Positions 35,453-45,588 are shown, numbered from the stretch's first letter. The stretch: 64,000 bases of DNA from Bradyrhizobium sp. (GCA_028290305.1 JAQGKC010000134.1:55164-119163); one strand, 5' to 3'. The notes: a model not told the origin generated them from the letters alone. Program-made: numbers and translations.

Positions 35453-35644
35453 ATGACCTGGACATTTTGGACTCGCAAGGGCATCGCACTCATTGTTGCA
35501 GTCTTGACGCTTGCCGGCTCTACTGCAGTTCTTTCGGTCAGCTTGACGCGTCCGAAGCCTTTTGCCAGCGCGGTTTTAAGCGCTCAATGGCAATGCACCA
35601 AGACTGCGGGAATCCTGACCGTCTGCACCAAGAATCCCGATTGA
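35453..35644 (+). CDS. Small secreted or membrane protein, unknown function
   Basis: A ~63-residue product: a basic N-terminus (MTWTFWTRKGIA), one hydrophobic segment (LIVAVLTLAGSTAVLSVSL) that is either a signal sequence or an anchor, and a short tail with two cysteines (AQWQCTKTAGILTVCTKNPD) that could form a disulfide. AGGAG lies 7-8 nt upstream of the ATG. A weakly similar W-x-C-[ST]-K-T...C tail occurs, from memory, in short hypothetical proteins of Bradyrhizobium. It stands divergent to the glucoamylase and 137 bp before an MFS gene. Confidence 0.55.
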   Translation: MTWTFWTRKGIALIVAVLTLAGSTAVLSVSLTRPKPFASAVLSAQWQCTKTAGILTVCTKNPD

Positions 35645-35781
35645 GAGGAAGCGCATTGCTGCAAGCGATGGCCCGAGGCATGCGCCAGCGTACCGCCCGG
35701 TAAGAGCAACCCGGCGCGCGCTATTCACCCGCCGCGTTCTGTGAAACATTGCTGCCTCTTGCGTTTTTAGAGGCAGATTCA

Positions 35782-37011
35782 ATGGCGATTGCAGCATTGT
35801 CCGGCTGGACCAGTGAACAGAAGCACGTCGTGGCGGCGAGCTTTCTCGGATGGTCGCTGGACGCCTTCGACTTTTTCCTTCTGGTGTTCGTGCTGAAGGA
35901 TATTGCGGCGGAATTCCAGACGGATATTTCGAACGTCACGCTGGCCATCCTCCTGACGCTGGCGATGCGTCCGATCGGAGCCTTCATTTTCGGCCGCGCC
36001 GCCGACCGCTGGGGCCGCCGGCCCACCCTGATGATCGACATCCTCCTGTATTCGATCCTCGAATTCGCATCGGGCTTTGCGCCGAGCCTGACGGTGCTCA
36101 TCATTTTGCGTGCCTTGTACGGCGCCGCGATGGGCGGCGAATGGGGCGTCGGAGCTTCGCTGACGATGGAAACCATTCCGCCTCATGCCCGCGGATTCGT
36201 CTCAGGCCTGCTGCAATCGGGATATCCCGCCGGATATTTCATGGCGTCGATCGTCTATGGCGCGCTTTTCCCCTATATCGGATGGCGCGGCATGTTCATG
36301 GTCGGCGTGATCCCGGCGTTGCTCGTGCTTTACATTCGCCGCAACGTGCCGGAATCGCCAAGCTGGAGCAAAGAGGCAGCCGTCGAACGCGGCAGCACGC
36401 TGACGGTCCTGAAAGAGCACTGGCGGCTGGGCATCTACGCGGTCGTGCTGATGACGGCGTTCAATTTTTTCAGCCATGGCACGCAGGATCTCTACCCGAC
36501 ATTCCTGCAGGTCCAACACAAGCTGTCTCCGCACGTCGTCGGCATCATCGCCGTGATCTACAATATCGGCGCGATCTGCGGCGGCATTCTGTTCGGCACG
36601 CTGTCGGAACGTTTCGGCAGGCGGCGCTGCATTATCATTTCGGCGCTGCTCTCCTTGCCGGTGATCCCGCTGTGGGCCTTTTCGGACAGCCCCGCACTCC
36701 TCGCGATAGGTGCTTTCCTGATGCAATTCACCGTACAGGGCGCGTGGGGCGTCGTGCCGGTGCATCTGAACGAGTTGTCGCCGGACACCGCGAGGGGCAC
36801 CTTTCCCGGATTCGTCTATCAACTGGGCAATTTGCTTGCATCCATCAACGCGACGCTTCAGGCTGGTATCGCCTCGCACTTCGGCGGAAACTATGGTCTT
36901 GCGCTGGCGGCCGTGGCGGGGTCGGTTGCGATCGTCATCGCGGTGCTCACGGCCGTCGGTACCGAGGCCAAGGGAATCGTGTTTGCCAAGGCGAAAGCGG
37001 CCGTGCCGTAA
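35782..37011 (+). CDS. MFS transporter of the sialate/lactate (SHS) type
   Basis: Inner-membrane H+ symporter of ~409 aa with 12 predicted helices. The N-terminal segment SFLGWSLDAFDFFLLVFVLK and the MFS motif GRAADRWGRRPTLM are typical of the sialate:H+ symporter family that includes NanT and Jen1-like monocarboxylate permeases. The second conserved stretch GALYGAAMGGEWGVGASLTM is also family-like. The likely substrate is a small carboxylate, exact identity unknown. The start is ATG 35782 with AGAGG upstream rather than the in-frame codon at 35749. A short gene follows after 45 bp. Confidence 0.87.
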   Translation: MAIAALSGWTSEQKHVVAASFLGWSLDAFDFFLLVFVLKDIAAEFQTDISNVTLAILLTLAMRPIGAFIFGRAADRWGRRPTLMIDILLYSILEFASGFAPSLTVLIILRALYGAAMGGEWGVGASLTMETIPPHARGFVSGLLQSGYPAGYFMASIVYGALFPYIGWRGMFMVGVIPALLVLYIRRNVPESPSWSKEAAVERGSTLTVLKEHWRLGIYAVVLMTAFNFFSHGTQDLYPTFLQVQHKLSPHVVGIIAVIYNIGAICGGILFGTLSERFGRRRCIIISALLSLPVIPLWAFSDSPALLAIGAFLMQFTVQGAWGVVPVHLNELSPDTARGTFPGFVYQLGNLLASINATLQAGIASHFGGNYGLALAAVAGSVAIVIAVLTAVGTEAKGIVFAKAKAAVP

Positions 37012-37056
37012 GCGGCCGGACCGAAGATCGCGCGACCAACAGAAAGCGAGGCCCAC

Positions 37057-37260
37057 ATGAGTGAGCGACTTCAGACGCTGAAAAAGGCGCGCGAGCGAAT
37101 GGCCGACGATCGCGACGCGTTTGCAAAGACCTTGGCCGCGCCGTTCGACCGCGACAAGGCCGAGCGGGCACGGATCAAATTCATCGAGACTCAATTGCTG
37201 ATCGACGCCATCGATCGCGCCATCGACGGTGAGCAGACTGGTCCCGCCGCCGCGGCGTAG
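37057..37260 (+). CDS. Small helical protein downstream of the MFS gene, unknown function
   Basis: A ~67-residue protein, highly charged and probably a helical hairpin (MSERLQTLKKARERMADDRD ... RARIKFIETQLLIDAIDRAI), with no signal peptide. GAGG lies 5 nt before the ATG. It is 45 bp from the SHS-type transporter stop on the same strand and so probably co-transcribed. I do not recognise a named domain. Confidence 0.6.
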   Translation: MSERLQTLKKARERMADDRDAFAKTLAAPFDRDKAERARIKFIETQLLIDAIDRAIDGEQTGPAAAA

Positions 37261-37340
37261 GTTCCTTCAGGCTTTTCGGTCTCACCCAATGCTGAGGCGC
37301 ACTTGGTGTACGCGCTGGGCACCGGCATGGCCGCAAGCTG

Positions 37341-38216
37341 CTAATCGCGTTTGAACCGGTAGTTGAATCGATCGCCATCCGCCGTGACCAGGCCTGCCGT
37401 CGGCGTCGGGAAATGGATCGGCAGAATGAGCGTGTCGGTGTCCGCGACACCGGATAAAAATTTCCGGCGCGACACCACCGCCTGCTTCGGATCCCAGTCG
37501 ACCCTCGGGGACCAGTCCGGCTCCCGGCATTGTATGACGTGGTGCATCATGTCGCCGGTCACGACCGCGCGCTGCCCGCGGGAGAAAATGTTGACGCAGC
37601 AATGGCAGGGCGAGTGCCCCGGCGTCGGGGTCAACGTAATGGTGTCGTCCAGCGCGTAATCGTCATCGACCAGAAGCGCCTGACCTGCTTCCACGATCGG
37701 CAAACAATTGTCGCGGAAGACAGTACCGGGCGGATTGGCGCCTCGCGCGTGCTCCGCTTCCCAAACCGCATATTCTTGTCTGTGAAAGATATATTTCGCG
37801 TTCGGGAAGGTCGGCACCCAACGCCCGTCGCGCAGCGTGGTGTTCCAGCCGGTGTGATCGATATGAAGATGCGTGCAGAACACATAGTCCACTTTGTCGT
37901 AAGCGATGCCGAGCGCAAACAGCTCCCTCCGCCAGCGCTCCTTGCCAGGAAAATCGAACGGCGGCGGATGGCCCTTGTCCTCGCCGGTGCAGGTGTCCAC
38001 CAGGATCGTGTAGTGCGGCGTTCGCACCACGAAGGTCTGGTAGGTTATGACCATCATTTCCAGCGCCTGGTCAAATACCTCCGGCTCCATCGTGGGCAGG
38101 TGACGCCTGAATACGGCCTCGTCATAGGCCGGGAAGAAGTCCTGCGGCCGCCGCCACGGGCCTTCGCGCTCGATCACTGCGTCGATGGTGATGTCGCCGA
38201 TCCTGACCTGTCTCAT
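37341..38216 (-). CDS. Metallo-beta-lactamase-fold hydrolase
   Basis: Binuclear metal hydrolase of ~291 aa. The metal motif HxHxDH appears as CTHLHIDHTGW (about residue 118), with further ligands in PTPGHSPCH and VVTGDMMHH, and a C-terminal LPIHFPTP. The overall sequence resembles AHL-lactonase/quorum-quenching-type and related N-acyl or lactone hydrolases, but the substrate cannot be assigned. There is no signal peptide. It is a single gene, divergent from the Tat-exported amidohydrolase at 38471; a shared control region of ~250 bp separates them. Confidence 0.88.
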   Translation of the reverse strand: MRQVRIGDITIDAVIEREGPWRRPQDFFPAYDEAVFRRHLPTMEPEVFDQALEMMVITYQTFVVRTPHYTILVDTCTGEDKGHPPPFDFPGKERWRRELFALGIAYDKVDYVFCTHLHIDHTGWNTTLRDGRWVPTFPNAKYIFHRQEYAVWEAEHARGANPPGTVFRDNCLPIVEAGQALLVDDDYALDDTITLTPTPGHSPCHCCVNIFSRGQRAVVTGDMMHHVIQCREPDWSPRVDWDPKQAVVSRRKFLSGVADTDTLILPIHFPTPTAGLVTADGDRFNYRFKRD

Positions 38217-38470
38217 TTTTCTCCCCCCGGAATTGTTGAGTGAGCGTAGCGGGCGGCTACCGGCCGTTCAAGCTGGAGCGAGCGCGTGCCGTACGCTGTC
38301 TCGGGTTGTTCCTGGGTTGTCTTGCGCTGTCTTGCTAGCAACCTGTGACATGTCTTACGCTACTCGCCATCTGCCCATCCGCCGGCCAATCGCGGCGGAA
38401 TGCTAACAAAAATCAGTATGGCTTGGTGGTGGCAGACCACGCCAGCAAAAGAGCCATGGGAGGAATTGTC

Positions 38471-39571
38471 ATGACCACACGCCGTAACTTTCTGAAAGGC
38501 GGCACCGCTGCCGCCGCTACCGGCATTGTCTTCTGCAACTGCGGTCTGCTGCGAAGTGCGCACGCCCAGCAGCCCGCACGCCAAAAACTGCCCGTCTTGG
38601 TGGCCGGAAAACGGGTCAAAACCATCGACGTCCACGCCCATTGTCATTTCCGCGAGGCCGGCGCGTTGATCGGCGACGCAGGTCCCGCTGCCCAGATTTC
38701 TCCGGTCAGAGGCGCGGAGGAGGTTTTCGTCGAGATGGACAAACGGCTCGCTGCCATGGACTCTCAAGCGGTCGACATGGAGGTGCTGTCGATCAACCCG
38801 TTCTGGTACGACCGTGACCGCGATCTGGCCGGCAGGATCGTCAAACTCCAGAACGAGAAACTGGCCGAGCTTTGTGCGTCAAAGCCTGACCGGTTTGCAG
38901 GCTTTGCCTCACTCACTCTGCAGGCGCCTGATCTCGCGGTACAGGAACTCGAAACCGCGGTGAAGAAGCAGGGATTGAAGGGAGCCGCGATCGGCGGCGC
39001 GGTGAACGGCGAGGCATTCTCCGATCCCAAATTCCATCCGGTATGGGCCAAGGCGGAGGAACTCGGCGTGCCCTTGTTCATCCATCCGCAGGGCATACCC
39101 GAACTCAACAAGCGATTGGCCGGCAACGGCTGGCTCGCCAACGCGATCGCCTTTCCGGCGGAGACGTCGATTGCGCTCGCGCACCTCATCTTCGAGGGCA
39201 CGTTCGATCGCTATCCCAAGCTGAAAGTGATTGCCGCCCATGGCGGCGGCTTCCTGCCTTCCTACGCCGACCGTTCGGACCATGCCTGTCTGGTCGGCCC
39301 CAAGGGTTGCAACCCCGACATCAAGCTCAAGAAAGAGCCGACGGAATATCTCAAGCAGATCTATTTCGATTCACTGATCTTCACACCCGAGGCGCTTCGC
39401 CATCTGGTGGCCCAGGTCGGCGCCGGTCAGGTCGTGCTGGGCAGCGACTATCCCTATCCCTGGGAGCTGCATCCGGCGAATCCGATTTTCGCCACGGCGT
39501 CGCTCAGCGATGACGAAAAGGCCGATATCCTCGGTCGCACCGCGGCCAAACTGTTCAACTTCGAAACATAG
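38471..39571 (+). CDS. Tat-exported amidohydrolase-2 family protein (ACMSD/gamma-resorcylate decarboxylase-like)
   Basis: Metal-dependent hydrolase or decarboxylase of ~366 aa. A twin-arginine leader (MTTRRNFLKGGTAAAATGIV ... AHA-QQ) directs it folded to the periplasm, which is unusual for this family, whose members are mostly cytoplasmic. The mature part has DVHAHCHF (metal HxH), PLFIHPQG, VIAAHGGGFLPSY and VLGSDYPYPW (metal Asp). Non-hydrolytic decarboxylation or hydrolysis of a ring acid is the usual chemistry. The start ATG has GGAGG 7 nt upstream; the frame runs open from 38345. Confidence 0.87.
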   Translation: MTTRRNFLKGGTAAAATGIVFCNCGLLRSAHAQQPARQKLPVLVAGKRVKTIDVHAHCHFREAGALIGDAGPAAQISPVRGAEEVFVEMDKRLAAMDSQAVDMEVLSINPFWYDRDRDLAGRIVKLQNEKLAELCASKPDRFAGFASLTLQAPDLAVQELETAVKKQGLKGAAIGGAVNGEAFSDPKFHPVWAKAEELGVPLFIHPQGIPELNKRLAGNGWLANAIAFPAETSIALAHLIFEGTFDRYPKLKVIAAHGGGFLPSYADRSDHACLVGPKGCNPDIKLKKEPTEYLKQIYFDSLIFTPEALRHLVAQVGAGQVVLGSDYPYPWELHPANPIFATASLSDDEKADILGRTAAKLFNFET

Positions 39572-39620
39572 CGCGGCTGGATAGCCATATTGATCGCCCG
39601 GACCGGCGGGCGCTCGCCAC

Positions 39621-41981
39621 CTATGCCCTGGTTTTGCCGTTCCCGCTTTTCTCGGCGGCGCGGCGCAAGGCTTCGGCGAGCGCCCCGCCCGACTGCTCCT
39701 GCGGCTTGCGCGGGGCCGACGATGTCATCGACGCGCGGGAATTGTCGCGCGGCATGCCCTGTGCCGGACGCTCGCTCCTGCCGCCAAGTTCGCCATCGAG
39801 ACGCAGCGTCAACGCGATGCGCTTGCGGGCGACCTCGACCTCCAGCACCTTCACTTTTACGATATCGCCCGACTTCACCACCTCGCGCGGATCCTTGATG
39901 AAGGTCTTCGACATGGCCGAAATGTGCACCAGCCCATCCTGATGCACGCCGATATCGACGAAGGCGCCGAACGCCGCGACATTGGTTACCGTGCCTTCGA
40001 GGATCATGCCGGGCTTGAGATCCCCAAGCGTCTCGACACCCTCCTTGAACACCGCCGCCTTGAAGGCGGGCCGCGGATCGCGGCCGGGCTTTTCCAGTTC
40101 GCGCAGAATATCGGTCACCGTGGGCAAACCGAAAGTGTCGTCCACGAAAGTCTGCGGCTTCAACTGACGCACGATCTCGGCATTGCCGATCAGCGCCTTG
40201 ATGTCGCTTTTGGTGACTGCGAGAATCCGCCGCACTACCGGATAGGCTTCCGGATGCACGCCGGAGGCATCGAGCGGATCCTCGCCGTCGTTGATGCGGA
40301 GGAAGCCCGCGCATTGCTCGAACGCCTTCGGCCCCAGCCGTGGCACCTGCTTCAACGCTTTGCGTGATTTGAACGGACCGTTGGCGTCGCGATGCTGAAC
40401 GATGCTCTGCGCGAGGCCCGAGCCGATGCCCGACACCCGCGCCAGCAGCGGCGCGGAGGCGGTGTTGGCGTCGACGCCGACCGCATTGACGCAATCTTCG
40501 ACGACGGCGTCGAGCGAGCGCGCCAGTCTGGTTTCGCCGAGATCATGCTGATACTGGCCGACGCCGATCGCCTTCGGATCGATCTTGACCAGTTCGGCCA
40601 GGGGATCCTGCAGGCGCCGCGCGATCGACACCGCGCCGCGCAAGGTCACATCGAGTTCCGGCAATTCCTCGGATGCAAAGGCCGAGGCCGAATAAACGGA
40701 AGCACCGGCTTCCGACACGACAATCTTCGACATTTTCAGATCCGGCAACAACTTGACCAGGTCTGTCGCCAGCTTGTCGGTCTCGCGCGATGCGGTGCCG
40801 TTGCCGATCGCGATGAGATCGACGCGGTGCGCCATCGCAAGTTTCCCAAGCGTCGCCAGCGCCTCGTCCCAGCGCTTTTGCGGTTCATGCGGATAGATCG
40901 CCGTGGTGGCCACCACCTTGCCGGTGGCATCGACGATGGCGACCTTGACGCCGGAGCGGAAGCCGGGATCGAGACCCATGGTCACGCGCGCGCCGGCCGG
41001 CGCCGCCAGCAACAGGTCGCGCAAATTCGAAGCAAACACGCGCACGGCTTCCGTCTCGGCCAAAGTCCACAGCCGCATGCGCAGGTCGATGTTGAGATGC
41101 ACCTGGATCTTTGTACGCCACGCCCACCGCGCAGTCTCCACCAGCCAGCGGTCGCCAGGGCGGCCCTGGTCGAAAATAGCGAAGCGCTGCATGATCTTCA
41201 GCTCGTACGAGCTGGGAATGCCGGCGACCGGAGCTTGCGGGTCGGGCTGGATCTGCAGATCGAGGATCTCTTCCTTCTCGCCACGGAGCATCGCCAGAAT
41301 GCGGTGCGACGGCAGCTTGTGCAGCGGCTCGCTGAAATCGAAATAGTCCTTGAATTTTTCGCCTTCGGTTTTCTTGCCTGATCGCACGGTGGACGTCATC
41401 AGTCCGTTCGACCACATCTGCTCGCGCAGCGTGCCGATCAGGTCGGCGTCTTCGGCGAAACGCTCCACCAGAATCGCGCGCGCCCCGTCAAGCGCCGCAG
41501 CGACGTCGGCTACCTGCTTCTCGACATCGACGAAACCTGCGGCCACAACCTGCGGATCGTTTTGCGGCTGCGTCAGCAACAGTTCGGACAACGGCTCAAG
41601 GCCGGCCTCCCTGGCGATCTCGGCTTTGGTGCGGCGCTTCGGCTTGAACGGCAGATAGATGTCTTCCAGGCGTCCTTTGTTGTCGGCGGCCAGGATTGCC
41701 GCTTCCAGCGCGGCATCGAGTTTGCCCTGTTCACGGACCGAATTGAGGATTGCTGTGCGACGCTCTTCAAGTTCGCGCAGATAGTTCAGGCGCTCTTCCA
41801 GCGTGCGCAATTGCGCGTCGTCCAGCGCGCCGGTGATTTCCTTGCGGTATCGCGCAACGAACGGGACTGTGGCGCCGCCATCGAGCAGCGCTACCGTCGC
41901 CTCGACCTGCTGCTCGCGGACGCCAAGTTCTTCCGCAATCTGCCGATTGATGTTTACCAAGCGAAATCCTTTTGAAGCCAT
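39621..41981 (-). CDS. tex: Tex-like transcription accessory protein
   Basis: Nucleic-acid-binding protein of ~786 aa. Tex features in order: helical N-terminus ([20 protein letters not shown]), YqgF/RNase-H-like domain ([20 protein letters not shown]), HhH segments ([20 protein letters not shown]), and a C-terminal S1 domain ([20 protein letters not shown] then [11 protein letters not shown]) with a basic tail. Tex is widespread and affects transcription and toxin gene expression in some species. It is a monocistronic housekeeping-type gene, convergent with the amidohydrolase gene. Confidence 0.96.
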   Translation of the reverse strand: MASKGFRLVNINRQIAEELGVREQQVEATVALLDGGATVPFVARYRKEITGALDDAQLRTLEERLNYLRELEERRTAILNSVREQGKLDAALEAAILAADNKGRLEDIYLPFKPKRRTKAEIAREAGLEPLSELLLTQPQNDPQVVAAGFVDVEKQVADVAAALDGARAILVERFAEDADLIGTLREQMWSNGLMTSTVRSGKKTEGEKFKDYFDFSEPLHKLPSHRILAMLRGEKEEILDLQIQPDPQAPVAGIPSSYELKIMQRFAIFDQGRPGDRWLVETARWAWRTKIQVHLNIDLRMRLWTLAETEAVRVFASNLRDLLLAAPAGARVTMGLDPGFRSGVKVAIVDATGKVVATTAIYPHEPQKRWDEALATLGKLAMAHRVDLIAIGNGTASRETDKLATDLVKLLPDLKMSKIVVSEAGASVYSASAFASEELPELDVTLRGAVSIARRLQDPLAELVKIDPKAIGVGQYQHDLGETRLARSLDAVVEDCVNAVGVDANTASAPLLARVSGIGSGLAQSIVQHRDANGPFKSRKALKQVPRLGPKAFEQCAGFLRINDGEDPLDASGVHPEAYPVVRRILAVTKSDIKALIGNAEIVRQLKPQTFVDDTFGLPTVTDILRELEKPGRDPRPAFKAAVFKEGVETLGDLKPGMILEGTVTNVAAFGAFVDIGVHQDGLVHISAMSKTFIKDPREVVKSGDIVKVKVLEVEVARKRIALTLRLDGELGGRSERPAQGMPRDNSRASMTSSAPRKPQEQSGGALAEALRRAAEKSGNGKTRA

Positions 41982-42179
41982 CGCGGCGAGTGGATTGTCG
42001 ACCGCGGGGACGCCGCTTATGGACCATCACCGATTGATTCATCAACCCACCGCATCAAACAAATTGTCCTGTGGATGGACGTCATTCAGTCCCCGAATGG
42101 CTCGCTTGCATTGCGCGACAAGATAAAGGTGGATCGATGGCGCGTTAATGTGTAGACGGACGTTCCTCCTGGAACGCTC

Positions 42180-43436
42180 ATGTCAATCTGCGGACTTGAT
42201 TTCGGAACGTCGAACACGACGCTCGGCACCATCGAAGGCCGCGCGCCGGTTTTGGCGACGCTGGAAGTCGGCCAGACCACGATTCCCAGCGCGATCTTCT
42301 ACGAAGTGGACGGCGCCGTTCTGATCGGCCGCAAGGCCGTTGCAGCCTATGTCGAGGGTGCGCCCGGCCGTCTGATGCGCAGCCTCAAATCGGTGCTTGG
42401 TACTTCGCTGATCGACGAGACCACCCGGCTCGGGCGCGAGCGGACCAGTTTTCGCGATGTGATCGCCTATTACCTGGGCGCGGTGAAACGGCGCGCCGAA
42501 CAGGCCACCGGTCGCGAACTGCGCGACGTGGTGCATGGCCGACCGGTACACTTCGTCGACAACGCGCCGGACGCCGACCGCAAGGCCGAGCAGACCCTGC
42601 GGGAGATTGCGCGCGAGATCGGTTTCGATGAGGTCACATTCCAGTTCGAGCCGATCGCTGCGGCGCTGGACTATGAGCGCCAGATCTCAACCGAGGAAGT
42701 CGCCTTGATCGCCGATATCGGCGGTGGCACTTCGGATTTTTCGATCGTGCGTCTCGGACCGCAGCGCCACGGCAAGGCCGATCGCACGGCGGACATTCTC
42801 GCCAATGACGGCGTCCGTATCGGCGGCACCGATTTCGATTCTGCACTCAATCTCGGCGTCATCATGCCGCTGTTCGGCTTTGGCAGCGCCATGAAGCGTC
42901 CCGGCCTCGATGTGCCTTCGAGTTATTTCCACGACCTGGCGACATGGTCGAACATCAATCGCATGTACGAGCCGCGCGTGATCGCCGATATCCGTCAGGT
43001 TCGGCAGGAAGCCCGTGAACCGATCCTGATCGACCGGCTAGTGCGGGTGGTCGAGGAACAACGCGGCCACACGCTGGCGATGGAGGTCGAGGACGCCAAG
43101 ATTGCTCTGTCCGACACGCGCCGGGCCGACATCCCGCTGGAATGGGTCGCGCCAGGCCTGAACGTCGCCATCGGCCGCCCCGACCTTGTCAGCCATACCG
43201 GAAAACTGGCGGAGCGCATCGCGGCCCGCGTCAAGGTCTGCCTGGCGCAGGCGCGATTGTCCGCTGAAGACATCGATGCTGTGTTCCTGACCGGCGGTTC
43301 AGTGAGGCTTGCCCATGTCCGCAAAGCGATCACAAAGGCGGTGCCGTCTGCCCGCATCGTCGAAGGCGATACCTTCGGCGCGGTCGGCAAGGGCCTCACC
43401 CTTGAAGCGCTCCGACGATATGGGCCGAGGGGCTGA
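42180..43436 (+). CDS. Hsp70-family chaperone-like ATPase (YegD type)
   Basis: Actin-fold ATPase of ~418 aa. Phosphate-1 is CGLDFGTSNTTLG at the N-terminus, phosphate-2 is LIADIGGGTSDFSIV (about residue 180), and the adenosine motif is AVFLTGGSVRLAHVR near the C-terminus. It lacks the Hsp70 substrate-binding domain, as in E. coli YegD, whose role is unclear. The start ATG has GGAACG upstream. It is monocistronic, ending 7 bp from a convergent small gene. Confidence 0.92.
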   Translation: MSICGLDFGTSNTTLGTIEGRAPVLATLEVGQTTIPSAIFYEVDGAVLIGRKAVAAYVEGAPGRLMRSLKSVLGTSLIDETTRLGRERTSFRDVIAYYLGAVKRRAEQATGRELRDVVHGRPVHFVDNAPDADRKAEQTLREIAREIGFDEVTFQFEPIAAALDYERQISTEEVALIADIGGGTSDFSIVRLGPQRHGKADRTADILANDGVRIGGTDFDSALNLGVIMPLFGFGSAMKRPGLDVPSSYFHDLATWSNINRMYEPRVIADIRQVRQEAREPILIDRLVRVVEEQRGHTLAMEVEDAKIALSDTRRADIPLEWVAPGLNVAIGRPDLVSHTGKLAERIAARVKVCLAQARLSAEDIDAVFLTGGSVRLAHVRKAITKAVPSARIVEGDTFGAVGKGLTLEALRRYGPRG

Positions 43437-43442
43437 ATAGCC

Positions 43443-43709
43443 TCAGTTGCGATAATAGTCCGGATAAGGCCGCCCGCGCCGCTGTTGCTGCCGAAACGCG
43501 ACGCGGGGATTGACGTTGCAATAGACGTTTCGCCCGGACGCGGTCGCCATGCACTGGGCATAGGTCCGGTAAGAGCAGTCGCCCGGAACTCCCCAGCCTC
43601 TGCCCTGAATGCAATAAGGATAATCGAACGCCGCCGCGGGACCGGAGCCGGCCGTCATGGCTGCACCGGCCGCCAGTAAAGCCAATAGTGCCAACATCGC
43701 ATGGCGCAT
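43443..43709 (-). CDS. DUF3551-like small secreted protein
   Basis: A ~88-residue exported protein: signal peptide MRHAMLALLALLAAGAAMTA, cleavage near AAA-FD, then YPYCIQGRGWG, CSYRTYAQCMATASGRNVYCNVNP. The four cysteines and the C...YxQCMATASGR...C.xNP pattern are those of DUF3551, a family very abundant in Bradyrhizobium and of unknown function. The start is ATG 43709 (frame extends to 43763). The C-terminus is Arg/Tyr-rich. Convergent with the Hsp70-like gene. Confidence 0.85.
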   Translation of the reverse strand: MRHAMLALLALLAAGAAMTAGSGPAAAFDYPYCIQGRGWGVPGDCSYRTYAQCMATASGRNVYCNVNPRVAFRQQQRRGRPYPDYYRN

Positions 43710-43812
43710 GATTTCGTCTCCTTCGCGTTGGCCGCAGCGGGCCTGGCGTCGCCTCGCATTCAAAACGATGCCGCCTCGGGAATGTTCCGGCAGCGGTCTA
43801 TTCCACCTTTAT

Positions 43813-44790
43813 CTAGTCCACCTTGATGCCGGCGAAACTGACCACCTTCTCCCATTTTTCGGTCTCGGCTGCGATCATCGTGCCAAACGCCTCCGGCGAA
43901 CTGATCAGCGGTTCGCCGCCCAGTTCGGTCAGGCGCTTCCTGGTTTCCGGTTCGGCCAGCACCGCATTGATCTCCCGGTTCAGCTTCGCGATGATCTCCG
44001 GCGGCGTCTTCTTCGGCGCGCCCATGCCAAACAGCGCGCTCGCCTCGTAGCCCGCAACGGTCTCACCGACTGTCGGCACGTCAGGCAATTGCGGCGATCG
44101 CTCCGCCGTTGTCACAGCCAGCGCGCGCAATCTGCCGGAGCCGATATGCTGGATGATCGAGGGCATGTTGTCGAAGATCACCTGGACGCGGTTGCCGAGC
44201 AGGTCGGTGATCGCGGGGGCCGCACCCTTATAAGGGATGTGTTCCATCTTCGCGCCCGACATCGCCATGAACAATTCACCGGACAGATGCACCGACGTAC
44301 CGTTCCCCGATGATGCCATGTTCACCTTGCCGGGATTGGCCTTCACGTATGCGATGAACTCGGCGACCGTCTTGGCCGGCACGTCAGGCGCGACCGTCAT
44401 CACATTCGGCACGCGATTGAACGTCGCGACCGGCGCGATGTCGCGGATGAAATTGAAATTGAGCTTGGCGTAAAGCGACGCGTTGATGAAGTTGGCAGGG
44501 TTGACCAGCAGCACTGTGTAGCCATCCGGCTCCGCATTGACCACCGTCTCGGTGCCGATGTTGTTGCCGGCACCGGGCTTGTTCTCGATCACGAATTGCT
44601 GACCCAGCCGTTCGGAAAGCCGCTGGCCAATGATGCGCGCAAGAATATCGGTCGCGCCGCCGGCCGGATAGCCGACGACAAAGCGCACCGACCGCGTCGG
44701 ATAGTCCAGCGCCGAAGCGCCACCAGCAGACCAGACGAAGGCCGAAAGGCCGATTGCAACCAGACGGATTGCGGTGCGGCGTGATGCCAT
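43813..44790 (-). CDS. Bug-family (TctC-like) periplasmic binding protein
   Basis: Tripartite tricarboxylate transporter receptor, ~325 aa. A signal peptide (RRTAIRLVAIGLSAFVWSAG, cleavage near ASA-LD) precedes the family hallmark YPTRSVRFVVGYPAGGATDI, then IENKPGAGNNIGTETVVNAE. Such receptors bind carboxylates and aromatic acids. The partner TctA/TctB membrane proteins are not adjacent, which is common for the numerous Bug proteins. It is divergent from the VOC protein and the two damaged catabolic genes at 44930-49010, and may once have served that pathway. Confidence 0.92.
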   Translation of the reverse strand: MASRRTAIRLVAIGLSAFVWSAGGASALDYPTRSVRFVVGYPAGGATDILARIIGQRLSERLGQQFVIENKPGAGNNIGTETVVNAEPDGYTVLLVNPANFINASLYAKLNFNFIRDIAPVATFNRVPNVMTVAPDVPAKTVAEFIAYVKANPGKVNMASSGNGTSVHLSGELFMAMSGAKMEHIPYKGAAPAITDLLGNRVQVIFDNMPSIIQHIGSGRLRALAVTTAERSPQLPDVPTVGETVAGYEASALFGMGAPKKTPPEIIAKLNREINAVLAEPETRKRLTELGGEPLISSPEAFGTMIAAETEKWEKVVSFAGIKVD

Positions 44791-44929
44791 GCAGTTTCTC
44801 CCCAGGGGTCACGAATCCGCTTTGCACGGTTCGTTGTTGTTGAATTGACGACGGCCCGCGTTGTAACAAACAAAGCGCGGCACGGCCAGTGCGGCACCTG
44901 CGCATGGACCCGCGACGAAAGGATAATCC

Positions 44930-45349
44930 ATGTCTGTCAAAGTTCATGCGCTCGATCATCTCGTGATCAATGTCTCGGATGTGGCGCGTTCTGTGGAATG
45001 GTATCGAAAGATCCTCGGCATGGAGATCAGGGTGTTCGATCCGGGCGAAGGCAAGACGCCGCGGACATCGCTGATGTTCGGCAACCAGAAAATCAACGTG
45101 CGGCCGCGCGACGCCGACAAGGTCGAATGGTTCACGGCGGACCACGAAGCCGCCGGCAGCGACGATCTGTGCTTTCTCACCGCGGCCACGCCGGACGAGG
45201 TGGTGGCGCATCTCAAAGCGAACGGCGTAGCGATCGAGGAAGGCCCGACGGAGAGACAGGGCGCTCGCGGCACGCTGCGGTCGGTCTATTGCCGGGATCC
45301 CGATGGCAGCCTGATCGAGATTTCGTCGTATGAGGGGGATACGGTTTAA
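44930..45349 (+). CDS. VOC-family (glyoxalase/extradiol dioxygenase fold) protein
   Basis: A ~139-residue metal-site protein of the vicinal oxygen chelate fold. The first beta-alpha-beta unit is ALDHLVINVSDVARSVEWYR (metal His), the second contains ADHEAAGSDDLCFLTA and the closing VYCRDPDGSLIEISSYEG (metal Glu), a virulence/bleomycin-resistance/glyoxalase-type arrangement. The reaction is not determinable. It lies upstream of the interrupted ligase gene in the same direction, but a repeat element separates them. Confidence 0.87.
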   Translation: MSVKVHALDHLVINVSDVARSVEWYRKILGMEIRVFDPGEGKTPRTSLMFGNQKINVRPRDADKVEWFTADHEAAGSDDLCFLTAATPDEVVAHLKANGVAIEEGPTERQGARGTLRSVYCRDPDGSLIEISSYEGDTV

Positions 45350-45361
45350 GGCACATACCGC

Positions 45362-45498
45362 CGTCATCCTGAGGAGCGCGCGCTCTTGGGCGCGCGTCTC
45401 GAAGGATGGGCTACGTGCTCCGCCATCATCCTTCGAGGCTCGCCGAAGAGGCTCGCACCTCCAGCGATAACGGCGAAGCCGTTACGCAGGGATGACGA
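45362..45498. repeat. Rhizobial mosaic intergenic repeat
   Basis: The block starts CGTCATCCTGAGGAGC and ends CAGGGATGACG, a recognisable type of dispersed element in Bradyrhizobium-like genomes. Internally it has inverted arms CTCGAAGGATG (45398-45408) and CATCCTTCGAG (45427-45437), and a GCGCGC/GCGCGC hairpin near 45380. It fills the gap between the VOC gene and the ligase pseudogene. Confidence 0.65.
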
Positions 45499-45588
45499 GT
45501 CTTCCGATTTGCTCAACGCCCCGTCCGATGGCACAAAGCTCCCAAGCAAAATGCACGAAGCAGCCGCCAAGGCTGCGCGGGAGGATCA

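Noticed and set aside
42180..43436. Possible DnaK operon
   Set aside because: The protein lacks the substrate-binding domain and no DnaJ or GrpE gene is adjacent; it is the YegD-type short form.
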